Source of the DNA: Talinum fruticosum
Lineage: Eukaryota > Streptophyta > Magnoliopsida > Caryophyllales > Talinaceae
Direction: 5' to 3'
DNA length: 64,000 nucleotides
NCBI GenBank assembly: GCA_021018815.1
Contig: JAITYX010000078.1
Span: 1,674,001 to 1,738,000, forward strand
Shown here: positions 43,576-54,933 of the stretch, one piece after another
How positions within the stretch are numbered: the stretch's first letter is position 1
How the letters are laid out: each line of letters begins with the position of its first letter
Notes under the pieces: model-generated
Seen by the model: only the letters and a program-made list of their open reading frames with translations
Database searches by the model: none
What the model was told of the DNA's origin: nothing
Program-made: the position numbers and the translations under genes

Positions 43576-45386
43576 TTTGTTTTTTTTTTGATGAAAAGGA
43601 ATTCATTGCTCCATCAAAAACACATTACAACTCCATATGTACATAGATATATACTGAAGATACAAGTGAAAACCCACCTTCTAGGAAGGGTTGCTGTCAC
43701 AAGTAGCTTAGGCAAGAAAGTAAAAAAAATTATGAGCTTAATTCACCAACCCATTTTCTGTCCTTAGGAGACATCTTCATACTTAGTTTTGATAGTCTAA
43801 CTTTAACATCCTGCCCAGCCCCTTTGCTGAATTTTCTTTGCTTTGAAAAATCCTCTTCCCTCGTTCAATCCAAACATAGTATATGCATGCTGACAAAATT
43901 GCTCTAGCTTTTTGTAAGAGTTTCCTTACAGCAGACCCTTTTTGTTTGATGAACTTTTGCTTCCATTCAGTGTGAGGTATTGATATTCGGCTCATCTGCA
44001 AACCTCCCCAAGCACCTCCCGACTATATGAGCATTGAAAGAATAAGTGCGAGCTGTGAGTTGTCTTCAGTTGCGCAGCCTATCCAACATCAGTAGCCACG
44101 CAATGAACCTATGTTTGGGGATAGTTAGTGGTTCGAGACAAGTCTCCAAAAGTCTTCTAATGCCATGTGGATGATGTGTAGTCCCGAAGTCTCTACCTTT
44201 TGGGTAAATCTCATTTATCCATTTAACCCACAATGTATCAGTCTTTGCCACTGCCCACACTAGTTACCCCTGGCAGCACCTCCTATTTTGGGACAGCAAA
44301 GTCTTTCCCAAGCTACCAAAGCAATACCGAGTTGTTTCCCCATCGCCCCAAAGAAAAGATCCGTATACTTGCTCAATTTGTTTAAGTACAGCACTAGGTA
44401 ACAAAAATATAGAGCTTCGAGTATGAAAGAATGGATAGTAGCGGAGAATTGATGATGATTTGACACTTTGGAGCATAAGAGAAATGCCTTGTATTAATGA
44501 TATGCAATTTGGCTTGTACCTTCTCAACTATCTTTTGGCAATCAGCTATACTCCATTTACTTGGTGATAGTGGCATTCCCAAATACTTAATAGGGAAATC
44601 TCGAGCTACAAAACCTTGTTCTTTGTTGAATGACTTCTTTTCTAGCTTGAATTATGCCATTCACATACAATGGGGGTTTTCCTTTGTTTGCTATGAAGCC
44701 TGTCAATTGGGAGAAATGTTCAAAGCCTTCCATCACATAGAGTTTATCTCCTTTGCAGAACATCATTAGATCATCAGCGGGAGACCAATTTCAGATTTTC
44801 ACATTTGGGGTGATATTTAAATCCCTTTTGCTTGTGATTGATGTTGTAGAGTGCTTGGAGAGATATTCCATGATCATAACAAACAATAAGGGGGACCTGT
44901 ACCACCTCTAAAATTCCCAAATACCTCATCATTTAGTTAAGGAGAAAGTAGCGGAGCTGACACAATTGGTGATCCAGTTTACAAAAGTTGGAGGGATTTT
45001 GTAAGCGGTTAGTATTTGAGGCAAGCATTTCTATGATACGAGAATCATAGGTCGGTCTTATGTAAATCTACTTTCATTAAGCACCTTGGAGATGCATTCT
45101 TCCTTTTATGCAATTGTTTAATATCTCGGCTGATTAAAACATTCTCAATAATAGCCACTAAAGCACCTTGATTCTCATTTACCAAGATTGGCGGAATCAC
45201 GGTAAGTCGATTGCATAACATTTTAGTAATGCACTTATATAACACATTATACTCGAATTCAGCACCTTTGGTGGGACTACTAACCATTGAGATAAGGGTG
45301 AGGATGGTGTTATTTAGATGTTCAAACATCCGGGCTCTTTCAAAGAACTCCAGATCTTGAGGTGATCTCGTGTCCAATAACATTTT
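43576..45386 (-). mobile_element. 5'-truncated L1-like LINE with 16-bp target duplication
   Basis: A T run at the left end (43576-43589) is the poly(A) tail of a minus-strand LINE. Exact copies of agttgagttggttgtt lie at 43560-43575 and 45387-45402. Minus-strand motifs in order: RT at 45270-45045 (ISMVSSPTKGAEFEYN, VLYKCITKMLCNRL, LVNENQGALV, RCLMKVDLHKTDL), post-RT region 44580-44260 (ADCQKIVEKVQAKL, SFLWGDGETT), and zf-RVT region 44260-43790 (LWVKWINEIYPKGRDF, KHRFIAWLLMLDRL). The endonuclease and ORF1 are absent (truncated) and the frame is broken, so it is an inactive insertion. Confidence 0.9.
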
Positions 45387-45402
45387 AGTTGAGTTGGTTG
45401 TT

Positions 45403-45570
45403 GATCTCCGAGTGTATGACTCATTGAGTTGACTTTATTACAGTTTGAATATCACAAAGTTGGTTTCCACTTTAGCCTAACCTAACGACTTAAATAAAAT
45501 TAAAAAAAAAGGTAAAACGACTTCCTTAAGGCCTTAAGGAATTCCTTACACCTTAGGCTCGGGCCGAGGT
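45403..45570. repeat. LTR-like repeat, right part
   Basis: This continues the host repeat after the LINE. It contains 'ccttaaggccttaaggaattcctta' in nested palindromic form and ends 'ggtgttaca'. Confidence 0.45.
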
Positions 45571-45911
45571 GTTACAATTAGTCCATTTATTTTAAGTTGG
45601 ATGTTCTTTATGAATATGTAAGGGTACGTCTTTAGTGTAAATACGGTAATCATTGGTAGATACTTGTGACGTATTCGAATAATAGATGGGTGCTCGTTGA
45701 ACTTGATTGTTATAGGATTTACGAGTGTTTCGTGAGATGTTTTTGCAGTTTAGTTAATCTTTTGCCCTGTTTTTGAAATACTCTAGCAAACAAGTAAAAC
45801 AAATTGCTTAGGAGGTCTCCGGTGTAATAAATAAAGAAGATAATAATAAGAAGGATTAGTGGATTAAAATAAACGGTACTTTGGGGCTTCAAACCATTAT
45901 TAATAATATAA

Positions 45912-46350
45912 AGAGCAGGTCGTGTTTGGTTCGGTTCGTGCTCGTGTTCGTGTTGAGCTTAAATAGGGTCGGGTTTGGTTCGTGTTCGTGTTGAGCTTAA
46001 ACAGGTTTTCACTTGTTCGACCTAAAAAATGACACAAATTTACAAAGTTACTTCAAGTTCAAGTGGATTAGGAATTTTTCTAAAAATTTTAGTTCCCCCC
46101 AAAAAAATTTCAATTCCCCCAAAATTCTAAACCTGAAAGTTTCAATTCCCACTAAAAAATCAATGGTAATCAAGTAAATGGTAAACCCTGATTAATAAGA
46201 CTTGTTAAATAGGTATTTTTTCATGTTAAGATTCTCAACTTTGGTCGTGTCAACCTATTTATATAAACGTGTTGAAAATTAATACTCAAACCTGTCGACT
46301 TCATGTTGGGTTCGGTTAGTAATCGTGTCGGGTTAATTTTTCCAAGCTCT
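45912..46350. mobile_element. Approximately 440-bp MITE with hAT-like target duplication
   Basis: aataatata occurs at 45902-45910 and 46351-46359, immediately around a unit starting 'agagc' and ending 'gctct'. Subterminal sequence is rich in 'ggttcgtgttcgtg' (left) and 'gttgggttcggttag', 'gtcgggttaa' (right), a composition common in plant hAT-related MITEs. No ORF. Confidence 0.6.
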
Positions 46351-46359
46351 AATAATATA

Positions 46360-47019
46360 GCATATGGTACAGATTGTGACGGTATGATCTAATTTCACTG
46401 AAATGGAACAATTGGTTGTAGATGAAAATAGACTAATGATTACCAAAATTGTTCCTGGTGGTGATCATAGACGTTAAAATTATATTCTTTACACTCCCCT
46501 CTCAACCCCAGGCTATGTGCGAGTAAACAATTAGGGGATGGAACAACTCATCATTAGTATAGTAATAGAATGACAATGGAAATTAAATAGATTGTTCATA
46601 AATCATACATTGTAGGGCACGAGGGCAGAGACTCAACCCCCTTGTTTGATACACATGCATGGAAACACCTGCAAATCTGGCATTGATAGCTTCTATAATT
46701 TCAAGCCTTAGTTCTTGTGGGTTTCCGAAACACTAGTGTACAGGTCTTGCTGTAGGTGTTTGAAGTGTGTGTGTTTTCAAGGTGACACCTTCATTACACT
46801 TTGTCCTTGTTCCCAGTATGAAATCTATCCTAAATCTTCATGTTGTGATTGTGCAGGGAAGTTGAATCAAGTGGAACAGTAGGTGTGAGTTCTTTTGTGT
46901 ATATTTCATCTAGTGCACTTCCATTCTGTCTGTGAGGAGGGTTAAGGTTTGCCTACCTCCACCCTTGTGGGTAGTGTTACTGTTTGTCCTTGACTTTTGT
47001 AAGAGCTTGGTAAGTGGTT
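46360..47019 (+). other. Upstream region of the NAA38-like gene
   Basis: This is low-copy sequence with normal CAG/CTG content. A plausible 5'-UTR exon is 'ggaagttgaatcaagtggaa' (46857 on), preceded by 'ttgtgcag' (acceptor-like) and followed by 'gtaggtgtgag' (donor-like). A TATA box is not obvious. The coding exon starts at 47020. Confidence 0.4.
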
Positions 47020-47378
47020 ATGGATGTTGTTGGAGTAGCTGAAACACAGTCACCTCAGGAAGGCTGCACAGAAAGGCATTGTGAGAATCCAAATTACTTA
47101 AATGCTGTGGCAAGGGTCAGGAAGCTACTGTTCCGTCGAATGTTGGTGGGTGTAAATGATGGGCGTTTTTCATGGGTAATTTTCATTGCATGGATAAACA
47201 AGGCAACATCCTTCTACAAGATGCAGTAGAGTTTCGAAGTGTTCGTCGGTCCTCACCTTCACCAATGGAACAGCGCAGCCTTGGCCTTATTCTCATCCCT
47301 TCGTCTTGTCGGACGTCTTGCCACATCGATTGCTCAGTTGAAGAGCAATTGTCATTGCTGTCACTACAGGATCGGTAA
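47020..47378 (+). CDS. NAA38: NatC auxiliary subunit NAA38-like (LSM domain), one frameshift
   Basis: The Met at 47020 opens MDVVGVAETQSPQEG and continues VARVRKLLFRRMLVGVNDGRF. After a frame change at the T run 47165-47170 it reads MGNFHCMDKQGNILLQDAVE, then FRSVRRSSPSPMEQRSLGLI, LIPSSCRTSCHIDCSVEEQL and SLLSLQDR-stop. This is the Sm-like fold of plant NAA38/LSMD1, the small auxiliary subunit of the NatC N-terminal acetyltransferase, which acts with NAA30 and NAA35 on ribosomes. The family has GRFFLGNF where this sequence loses one base. The two halves are otherwise free of stops and strongly conserved, so either a homopolymer sequencing error or a very recent mutation is likely. About 119 residues is normal length. 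The coding region is one exon. Confidence 0.85.
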
Positions 47379-47962
47379 CTTCGGTAAAAATGGCTTTTAC
47401 CTTGTTACCTTCTACGAAGTAGGATGTATTTCATGTAGGGATTGTGGCATCTCAATCTGACACTTTGCCTTGAGAAAAATAGATGTTTGTTGTGGATTAG
47501 GTTCTACCCTCATGACGTTGAATCCAGGATAAATCCATTATAAGGTATAATAAAATTATGGGATTTAGGGTTAAGGTTGTTATGTTGGACTCCCCGACCT
47601 TACCAAGGCTAGTGTGTAGGGTATGGATTTGATTTTTAAATTCTGGTACCTTAGAAATATGCAACTATGCTGTCACGAATTTTCCTAGAAGTTTTTTTTC
47701 TTGTGCATGTGTATCACGTACTGATTTATATTTCCTTGTGAAACATATACATGGTTAATGCCCCTAGAGTGAGGCCAGTTGATTGTTTAATTTCTCATGC
47801 TTCCCTTGTAACAAATTTTTTGGTGCTTTCTATTCATTCACCCTCCCTCCAACGGCCTATGCTGAATATGCTCTTTTTATTTGTTTTGTAGAAAGGTTAG
47901 ATAGTTTGTATTGCATTTCTTACCAAATCAAGACATTTATAGGTTCTTCAGGGTATATCCTA
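47379..47962 (+). other. 3' flank of the NAA38-like gene
   Basis: This is low-copy, T-rich sequence expected to hold the 3' UTR. I see no other gene up to the TIR element at 47963. Confidence 0.4.
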
Positions 47963-49381
47963 TGTTAAGAGAACCGATCCGGTCATCGACCCGGTTGGAA
48001 GAGTGGGTCAATGGTTCAACTGGTCGGATCGGGTTAGACTGGTTAACCTGGTTGATGGTTGAACCGGATTAAACCTACATGATCCGGTTGATCCTAAAAT
48101 TTTTTCTCTATATGTTTTCAATTATTTTTTCTTTGTTTTGCCTAACATAAATGTAAAAGATCATATTGCCATCAATTTGATTTTTCAAATTCTACCTTTT
48201 CTAATCATAAAACAAAATAAAATTAGAGATAAATATATAAAAATAAATTTTTTAACTCATTATAAATACTTATTATAGCATTTATAACTAGTAATCAACA
48301 TTTTATGAGCACTAATAATCAGCTATGAGTGCTCATATTTTTTCAATATTATAATGCTCGTGTGATGATGCATGTCCGCTCATGGAGATATTTTAAGCAT
48401 CTTGGATCCGATTAACTATAAAATTATTTCTTGATACCTCTGTTGCATGAATTATCTATTTTTCAAAATAAAAATTAGAAGAGACAAAAATATAATTTTT
48501 ATACAAAACTACTAAAAATAATAAAAGTTTATTTAATCTTTTCTATCTAAAATTTAAACCCATAATATATATCCACCTTTTAACACTTAAACTTTGAATA
48601 AATTATAACCAACCCTAGCTTTTCCTTATTTCTACTCTATGCGTGCCCCGGCCTTCTTCTCTTACCTTCAGCTGCCCCTTCCCTTTTTAGCTTATTCAAA
48701 CTCCCCCTCCCCCTCCCACTTATCCTCCTCTCTCCTCCTCTCTCGACCTTCGGTCTTTCCTCTTCTCCTCCTATTCTTCTCTCTCCTCCTCCCTTCCTTT
48801 CACACCATTTTTTCGGTTTGCTACTTCCCTCCCCACATCTCCTTTCTCTTTGTTACCTCATCCTCTTTCTCTCTTCTCCTCGCATCTTTCTCTTCTCTTT
48901 TATCCTTCTTAGCACCCCTCCCCCATGACATGGCATCCCACCGAGCCGAGAGCAATCGAAGAGAGTCGAGAGGAGGAGAGGATTCGAGGAAGACCAATAA
49001 GCGTAAGAGAGAGTAAACCGGATAAAATAAAAAGGCCGATTGTTGGCGGCCACCACCACCGCAACCAATGTAAGCAACGAGGAGAGGAGAGAGCGGGGCA
49101 ATGCACAGGGAGAGGGAACCTCGACAGAGAACCGCGATACTCGAGTGAGAGAGCGAAGAAAAAGGATTAGGGTTTTTTCACCGGCTTTTATATTTGCCTT
49201 AAAATCTCGATCCAAGCTGCAGTTTTGACAGCTTTTCCCGAGTTGACCGAGTCGGGTAAGTCAACCTTGTTTTCTCCAATTGAAGTTCTAAACGAGCCAA
49301 CGCAATTAACCGTTCGGGAAAACCACCGGTTCCTGGTCTGACCGAGTTCAACCTGGTCGGTCCGGTCCGGTTCTCTTAACA
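47963..49381. mobile_element. TIR element of the GAGAACCG family, 1.4 kb
   Basis: The left end tgttaagagaaccg (47963-47976) and right end cggttctcttaaca (49368-49381) are perfect 14-bp inverted repeats. Subterminal DNA on both sides is rich in 'ccggt/accgg' words. The interior carries a CT-rich block with long Ser/Leu/Pro-type frames (48639-48910), then GA-rich sequence ('agggttttttcacc'), resembling a captured 5' UTR or first exon. I see no transposase. No target duplication could be matched. Confidence 0.65.
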
Positions 49382-49655
49382 CAAGGTATGTCTTGCTATT
49401 ACATTTTTTATTTACTATGGCACTATCCTACTCAAAATGGTTGTGGACCACATGCCATTGGGTGTTCATGAATATTCTCCTATTTTGTTTTCTCCAGGCA
49501 CATGTAAACAATCATTGCAAAACATAATCTCACTCTGGAGCTTCTTGCTTAGACTTACCCCTTTTAACTTCGGTTTGCCAGTCACCCCACTGGAAATTCT
49601 ATTGTGGCCATTGTGCTATTTCGGATAGCACATTACCACATACAACTTTGGTGTA
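49382..49655 (-). pseudogene. LINE 3' part (left of the hAT insertion)
   Basis: Minus-strand frames give SEIAQWPQ-stop-NFQWGDWQTEVKRGK and WRKQNRRIFMNTQW. The second resembles the W-ERN-RIF motif located after the zf-RVT domain of plant LINEs. It is the continuation of the fragment at 50810-51960. Confidence 0.55.
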
Positions 49656-49663
49656 CCAACACT

Positions 49664-50801
49664 TAAGGCTGTTCATCGGTTTAGGATCGGACCGAATAGG
49701 ACCGAAGACCGATTACTAGAAAAATCGGGACCGAGGATCGGATCGAATAAGGTTGGTTCGTTCCGAGATTGGACCGATAACCCGAACCGGACTGGACTCG
49801 GACCGGACTGAACCGGACCGAAACTAGGGCAACATTTTGATTCAAGCAATAACTCTCCATTCGGATCAAACAAGAAGTCAAAGACGAAGCATGATTACAT
49901 GAAATACTAAACGAAAATAGCAAAAACTTGTAGAAAATAGCTCAAATCTTATACAAATTTAGATTGCATGTACTCGTGAATTATATGGAAAAGGGAGGGG
50001 TAACGGAAAGGAGGAGGCTTAGATCCACATTTCATCAAACAGATTGGTGGGCACTCATTAAGGGATTATATACCAAGGCGGCAAAGCAAAATAGATGGGA
50101 AAATCGAGAGAGAGAGAGAAACTCCAACCCATGAGCACCCTCTCTTAGAAGCGATTGGGGAAAATCCCTCTCATTCAGCGGATTCAACATCATCGCCATC
50201 GCCGAGAAGACCCCATAAGTTCTTTGTCAAGCCGGTGGCAAAAACCCCAACCCGGAAAATGCCTAAAACCAACCGCAATTTGACTACTTGAATGGATCTC
50301 AAAATCATCACTGCCTCTTTGATGATTAATTAGCTTTGGAGGTGGTTATGGCGATATCTAGCTAGCTAAGTAGCCAAAGGACGGAAAAAGCTCCGGTTTG
50401 GTCCAAGACCGAATTAAATTAGGGTTTTTTTCTGTTAGTTTTATTGTGAATGGAGGCGAGCAAAGGGAGGGGGAGAGGGAGGCACAACAGAGAGAGAGGG
50501 AGGCGAGCAACGAAGGAAGGGAGAGACGGAGGAAGTGAGAGAGTAGTAGGGAGGCGAGCAGTGAAGGGAGGGAAAGAGGTGAGACCAGCGCCGAAGGGAC
50601 CGGAGCAAGCAAGCAAATAAAACTAACCCTAATTTTTTCATGGTTTTCGGTCCGGACTGAAAATCGGTGGACTTAACCTGGATCGGATAGAAGATTGAAT
50701 AGTGAAAATTTGAGGACCGAAGATCGGTTCGGTCCAGTTCAATTTGGTCCACGTCGGTTGTTGGTCCGGTCTAGTTTTGGACTGAATAATGCACAACCCT
50801 A
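49664..50801. mobile_element. hAT-like non-autonomous element, 1.14 kb
   Basis: Ends are TAAGGCTGTTCATCGG... and ...TGCACAACCCTA. The 8-bp duplication is ccaacact (49656-49663) and caaacact (50802-50809), 7 of 8 identical. Subterminal regions are full of 'ggaccgga' words. The interior contains non-repeat sequence with short coding-like stretches ('cctaaaaccaaccgc', 50160-50330) and a GA-rich block (50455-50590), possibly captured. It splits a LINE. Confidence 0.75.
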
Positions 50802-50809
50802 CAAACACT

Positions 50810-51960
50810 CAAAGAATAAATGTTTCTGTCTTTCCTTCTCTATCTCACACAAACGCAAGTCTCCTCGACCTACATTCCAAATTTGTTGAGTCCGTCTTTG
50901 GTCATCGAGCCTATGTTGTTGAGTAGACAACATAAATGAGCATTATTTTACCCTTGTGCCAAATTAGGGTGAACCAGGGAACCTTTTCCCCTTTGTTTCT
51001 AATCGGTTACTCTTTGGACTTGTACCTCGTACCTCATGTGTGGCTGCCCAAGTATTATATTATAATTAGTATTCATACCATGTTGTATATTCCTTGTTTT
51101 TAATATTTTCCTCCAACCTTTAGCATGAGAAGTGCACTCGCCTTATGCTTGCGTTCTTCAAATACTAATTGTTGACCCATTTAACCCATAGATTGTCCTC
51201 TTTTTAGGCAATATTCGACACTAATTTAGACACTAGTATTGCATTCCATTTACAAGAGTCTCTTACTCCTATCCCTCCTTCCTTCTTTGTCAAAAAAAGT
51301 GTATTATAAGAGATTAGGGCTGTTTTCCTTTGGTCCGACCTTGATCCCCATAGGAATTGCCTACAAACTTAGTTTACCTTATCCAAAACTATCATAGGTA
51401 GAATGAAGATTTGATATCAATAATTAACAAATGCTAACTAGTACTCGAAGTGATGAGTTGGATCATGTCCGCATATAATAACCTTTGCACAACAAAGGCT
51501 CTTATCCTCCCAGGTGATCTTATCCACCAATAGTTGGCAATCATCTTTGTTCAATCTCTCGAGCCTTCATAAGGACCCCTAAGTATCTTAAAGGTAAGTC
51601 CCCTTTTGGTATGCTCTCAAGCTAGCCAGTCACCCTCTTCTTCTTTGATCCCTGCCATCACAATATGAGATTTCTCTAGATTTGCTTCAAGCCCTAATGT
51701 TGCTTGAGAAAGTGGCCTTGTATACTACTCATACTTTCCTTATCCGCTCTACAAAACATCAATATGTCATTTGCAAAGCATAAAGAGCTCAACTTAATTG
51801 CTCTACAATCTGGTTGAATTTAAACCCATCCTTTTAGAGCTCTAGTTAAGTACTCCATTACAAGCACAAAAATTAGTGACGATATAAGGTCACCTTGTCA
51901 AAGTCCTCTACTTGCTCCCAAAGTAACCATGTATGAACTTTCTTGGAGACAAATTCATGG
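50810..51960 (-). pseudogene. LINE RT and zf-RVT fragment
   Basis: The minus-strand translation from about 51910 reads GL-stop-QGDLISSLIFVLVMEYLTR, then ALKGWV, then LSSLCFANDILMFCRADKES with FAND encoded at 51766-51777. Next come LPLRYLGVLMKA (about 51600) and a C-terminal 'RGDLRLCEIEKERQKHLF' block at 50815-50880, typical of zf-RVT. The RT box is normally F-A-D-D. The 5' portion is replaced at about 51960 by plus-strand mobile-domain sequence. Confidence 0.75.
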
Positions 51961-52650
51961 AGACATGCCTGGAGGATGAACTTTCCTCTTGAGGATGTCA
52001 TGCATAGTGCCGGGTTTGGTCTTCTCTACCTTGCTTTGGACCACCTTACTAACAAAAGGGAGAGGATCCCATAAGGGCTATCGGTGAGCGTTTTGGGATA
52101 CCACCAACACTTTTCACCTTCCTTTCGGGAAATCACCATAACTCCATTTGATTTTGCCGTTTTATCCAGTTTGGGCTTTTTGGGAGAACCTCTAGCCTAT
52201 GACCGGAACTTATATAAAAACCATGACTATCTTCGCCACCTTTTTGGTCCTGTAGCCAATAGGTTTCCCCACGAAAATTTCTTTAAGTATACTTGTCCTT
52301 TTCGAGGCCTTTGAGGATGTTGGGTTTTGGCCTCAACACTCTCCTCAACAACGAGTCCGAATTGTGCTTGCTCTTCTCTTGAGTACAATTCTTTTTCCCG
52401 ACCAAGTTACTAAGGTTCATGTTCACTATTTGGTGAACTTAGTGGACCTTAATAAAATAAAGAAGCTCAACTGAGGTGCTCTTACATATACTTGCCTCAT
52501 TAAGGGCCTTCGTGCTGGTGTGCTACACATGAGACCAAAGCCGAGACTCAACCAACTATTTACCATTGAATGGTTTGTGGAAGATTGTTGAGGTATGCTC
52601 AAATTCTCCTTTTCTCCAAAGTATTTTTCATCTTGTCTAGATAAAAACTT
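51961..52650 (+). pseudogene. Plant mobile domain (PMD)-like pseudogene
   Basis: Plus-strand frames read GFGLLYLALDHLTNKRERIP, then GYHQHFSPSFREITITPFDF, then AVLSSLGFLGEPLAYDRN. Another frame gives DQVTK, then LVDLNKIKKLNWGALTYTCL, then IKGLRAG. The order 'F--S-GE-TIT--D-A-L-GL---G-P', then 'L-DL--I--Y-WGA--L--LY--L--A' is that of the plant mobile domain found in some retroelements, MULEs and host MAIN-like genes. Stops and shifts break it. It precedes a copia LTR, so it may be that element's accessory ORF. Confidence 0.5.
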
Positions 52651-53815
52651 ACTCAATCATGATCACGCACTACATAAGCCGGATCCATTATACTTGTTAT
52701 TAGTTAACTTGACAAAACTGAAAATTGTCTAAATAACTCATGTACCTATTGAGGTTGAACTTATTATTTATAAGTTTGGACATGTCTAGAACATGACATA
52801 TTGAATATTAGACATGAAAATGTTCATATTAATAGATTAATGATAATTGGTCTTTAAATGCGTTGTTTGGACTAATCCTAATCTAATTATGGACCAAACG
52901 ATTTTTATACTTTGAGAGCCATTATCTAATTTGTTTTCACAGGTTTTCTATAGATGAATTATCATAAAGAAAAGCAAAAACAAAGGCTTATTAACTGTTC
53001 AAAATCTTTGGATAGAAAAGCTAGAAAACTTGAAACAACTTAGATTAAGACGACATGCTTGTTTGTTGCCATTTTGGGCAATTTCTTATTTCGAGTGTAA
53101 CAAGTTTTTCTACCCGATTTTTCAAACTCTTGGAGTTGGTAGGACAACTTTTGGAACCTAGGACCTAGGTTCAATGAATAATTCAAATATGGTCCAAAAA
53201 GTGAGTCGGACTATCCTTTGCAATAACCAGACTAACCAGGCCCGAGTTGCCAAGTTCTCTGCTGAAGACTCAACGACTTTCTCTCAAAGAAAACTATATA
53301 TACAAGCCTTGATACAAGATTCTCACGGATGAAAAATAAGACGTAAATTTACCAATACACTTCTAATTTACAACTCATACTTTGTAATCTCATTCTTTAC
53401 GAGTTGTAATACTTAGAAAAGTCTTATAATCTATTTCTGTTCTTCAAATATTTTTTTAGTCTTCTATTGATTAAGTTGACTCGGTTGTATCACAAGTTGA
53501 TTGGGGAACTTGAACTTGGAAGTATTAGGTCAAATAAGATAAGAGATTTTCTAAGTCTAGGAAAATTTGTAAGAAAGTCTAAGGGAACAAACTGGTTAGT
53601 CATAATCTTTGTATTTGAGGATTCAAATAGTGGATTTTGACTTGGTACTTGGATTAGCACTGTCCAAGGTTTTCCGCCCAGGAGGGTTTCCTCGTAAAAA
53701 TACTTGTCTTCTTTTATCTACTTTATGAGTCATTCTAAACTTAGTTTGAGTAGCAATTCTTTTTGAACTTCAAATTTCTACAAAAATGCTTCAACACCCT
53801 ATTCACCCCCTCTAG
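52651..53815 (+). repeat. Second copia LTR of the 16428-19195 family
   Basis: Shared blocks include 'ctaatc..ggaccaaa', 'tttttatactttgagagcca', the TATA-like 'actatatataca' near 53297, 'gtggattttgacttggtact' (53631 on), 'aggagggtttcc', and the end 'caacaccctattcacccc'. No copia interior follows on the right; LINE sequence begins at about 53826. It is a solo or truncated LTR, and its left edge is not resolved. Confidence 0.6.
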
Positions 53816-53825
53816 GGTAATAATA

Positions 53826-53978
53826 TTCTCCGATTGAACTTTCAATATGCTTTCTTCAAATCTACCTTCATCATGCACCTAGGTGAAATGCCCTTCCTCT
53901 TCTACAGTTTGATCATGTCTTCACATATCAAGATAGTATGCAGTATGGATATTCTAGCTATAAATGCTCCATGATACT
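53826..53978 (-). pseudogene. LINE RT fragment (left of the hAT insertion)
   Basis: The minus-strand translation reads HGAFIARISILHTILICEDM, then KRKGISPRCMMKVDLKKAY, the RT segment before the LINE catalytic region. It continues directly from 54934 once the insertion is removed. It is truncated after KKAY against the copia LTR. Confidence 0.75.
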
Positions 53979-54925
53979 TAGGAGTGTGTAAAAAAAAGTG
54001 AAACCAAAAACCCAATCCATAAAATCAAAAAATCAATCCAAAAAGCTGGTTAATGAAGTGCATTTTTTAAGATAAATGGTTTGGTTAATCGAACCGGGAA
54101 AAGATTCGGATCGGGGTTTCAGTTTTGGTTCAAGGGTTTAAAAAAATAAGCTAACCGCGGTTAACAGAGCCAAACTGAATTTAGTTTTCTTTGGGAAGAA
54201 AACAGAATAAATAGTCTTTAAAAGTAAACCTTAGCTTTTTTCGAGTGCCTCAACCATGACCCCTCAACTTCTCCGGCGCCCCCAATCAACCTCTCTCGAC
54301 GCCATCTTCTCTGCCTCTCCGACAATCAAAGATGGTCATGGCTGCTCTGCTCCCTCTTTGTTGATGCTAATCTAAACCATAACTTCTTTCTCCGTTTTCT
54401 CGAGATGTTGACCCCCTCCCCACATAGTAAGTAAAAAATCATTGTGTTAAAAAGCCTCTTTCTCTCTCTCGGCCTTCATTTCCATCAATTTGGATCTTAC
54501 ATCATATGTTGGATTTAAAGAAAAACTTTATCAAATTGATGGATTTACGCATGTACTTTGCATTGTGTAAATATTTTGATTAACTTAGGGTTTTATGTTT
54601 AATTCAAAATTTGGTGAAATATTATTTTTCATTGCTAATGAATTGAGGTTTTAGGCATTTGCTAGTTGGGCATTGTTTATTTCTCATCTTTCTTCGCATT
54701 GCCTTTTTTTTACCACTAACCGAACCGAAAAATAGGGTAGCCGAACCGAAATTCGGTTAACTGGTTATTTTCGGTTCGATTACGAATCACTTTTTTTTCT
54801 AACCGAAATTTTTGATTAACCGAAAATAGGTTAACCGAAAAAATGGTTCGATTACAATTCGAAATTTTCTTGAATCGAAGAATCGGTTAACCAAATGTCC
54901 AATGAACCGATTTCGTACACCCCTA
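53979..54925. mobile_element. hAT-like non-autonomous element, 0.95 kb
   Basis: Ends are TAGGAGTGTG... and ...CACCCCTA, flanked by atgatact (53971-53978) and atgagacc (54926-54933), 6 of 8 identical. Subterminal DNA is rich in 'ggttaaccgaa' and 'aaccgaaccg'. The interior around 54240-54480 has a CT-rich, 5'-UTR-like block. It is inserted in the RT domain of a LINE. Confidence 0.75.
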
Positions 54926-54933
54926 ATGAGACC

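Noticed and set aside
48639..49016. 125-codon Leu/Ser/Pro-rich ORF
   Set aside because: Pure CT-rich sequence inside a TIR element. No domain, and overlapping frames on the other strand are equally long.
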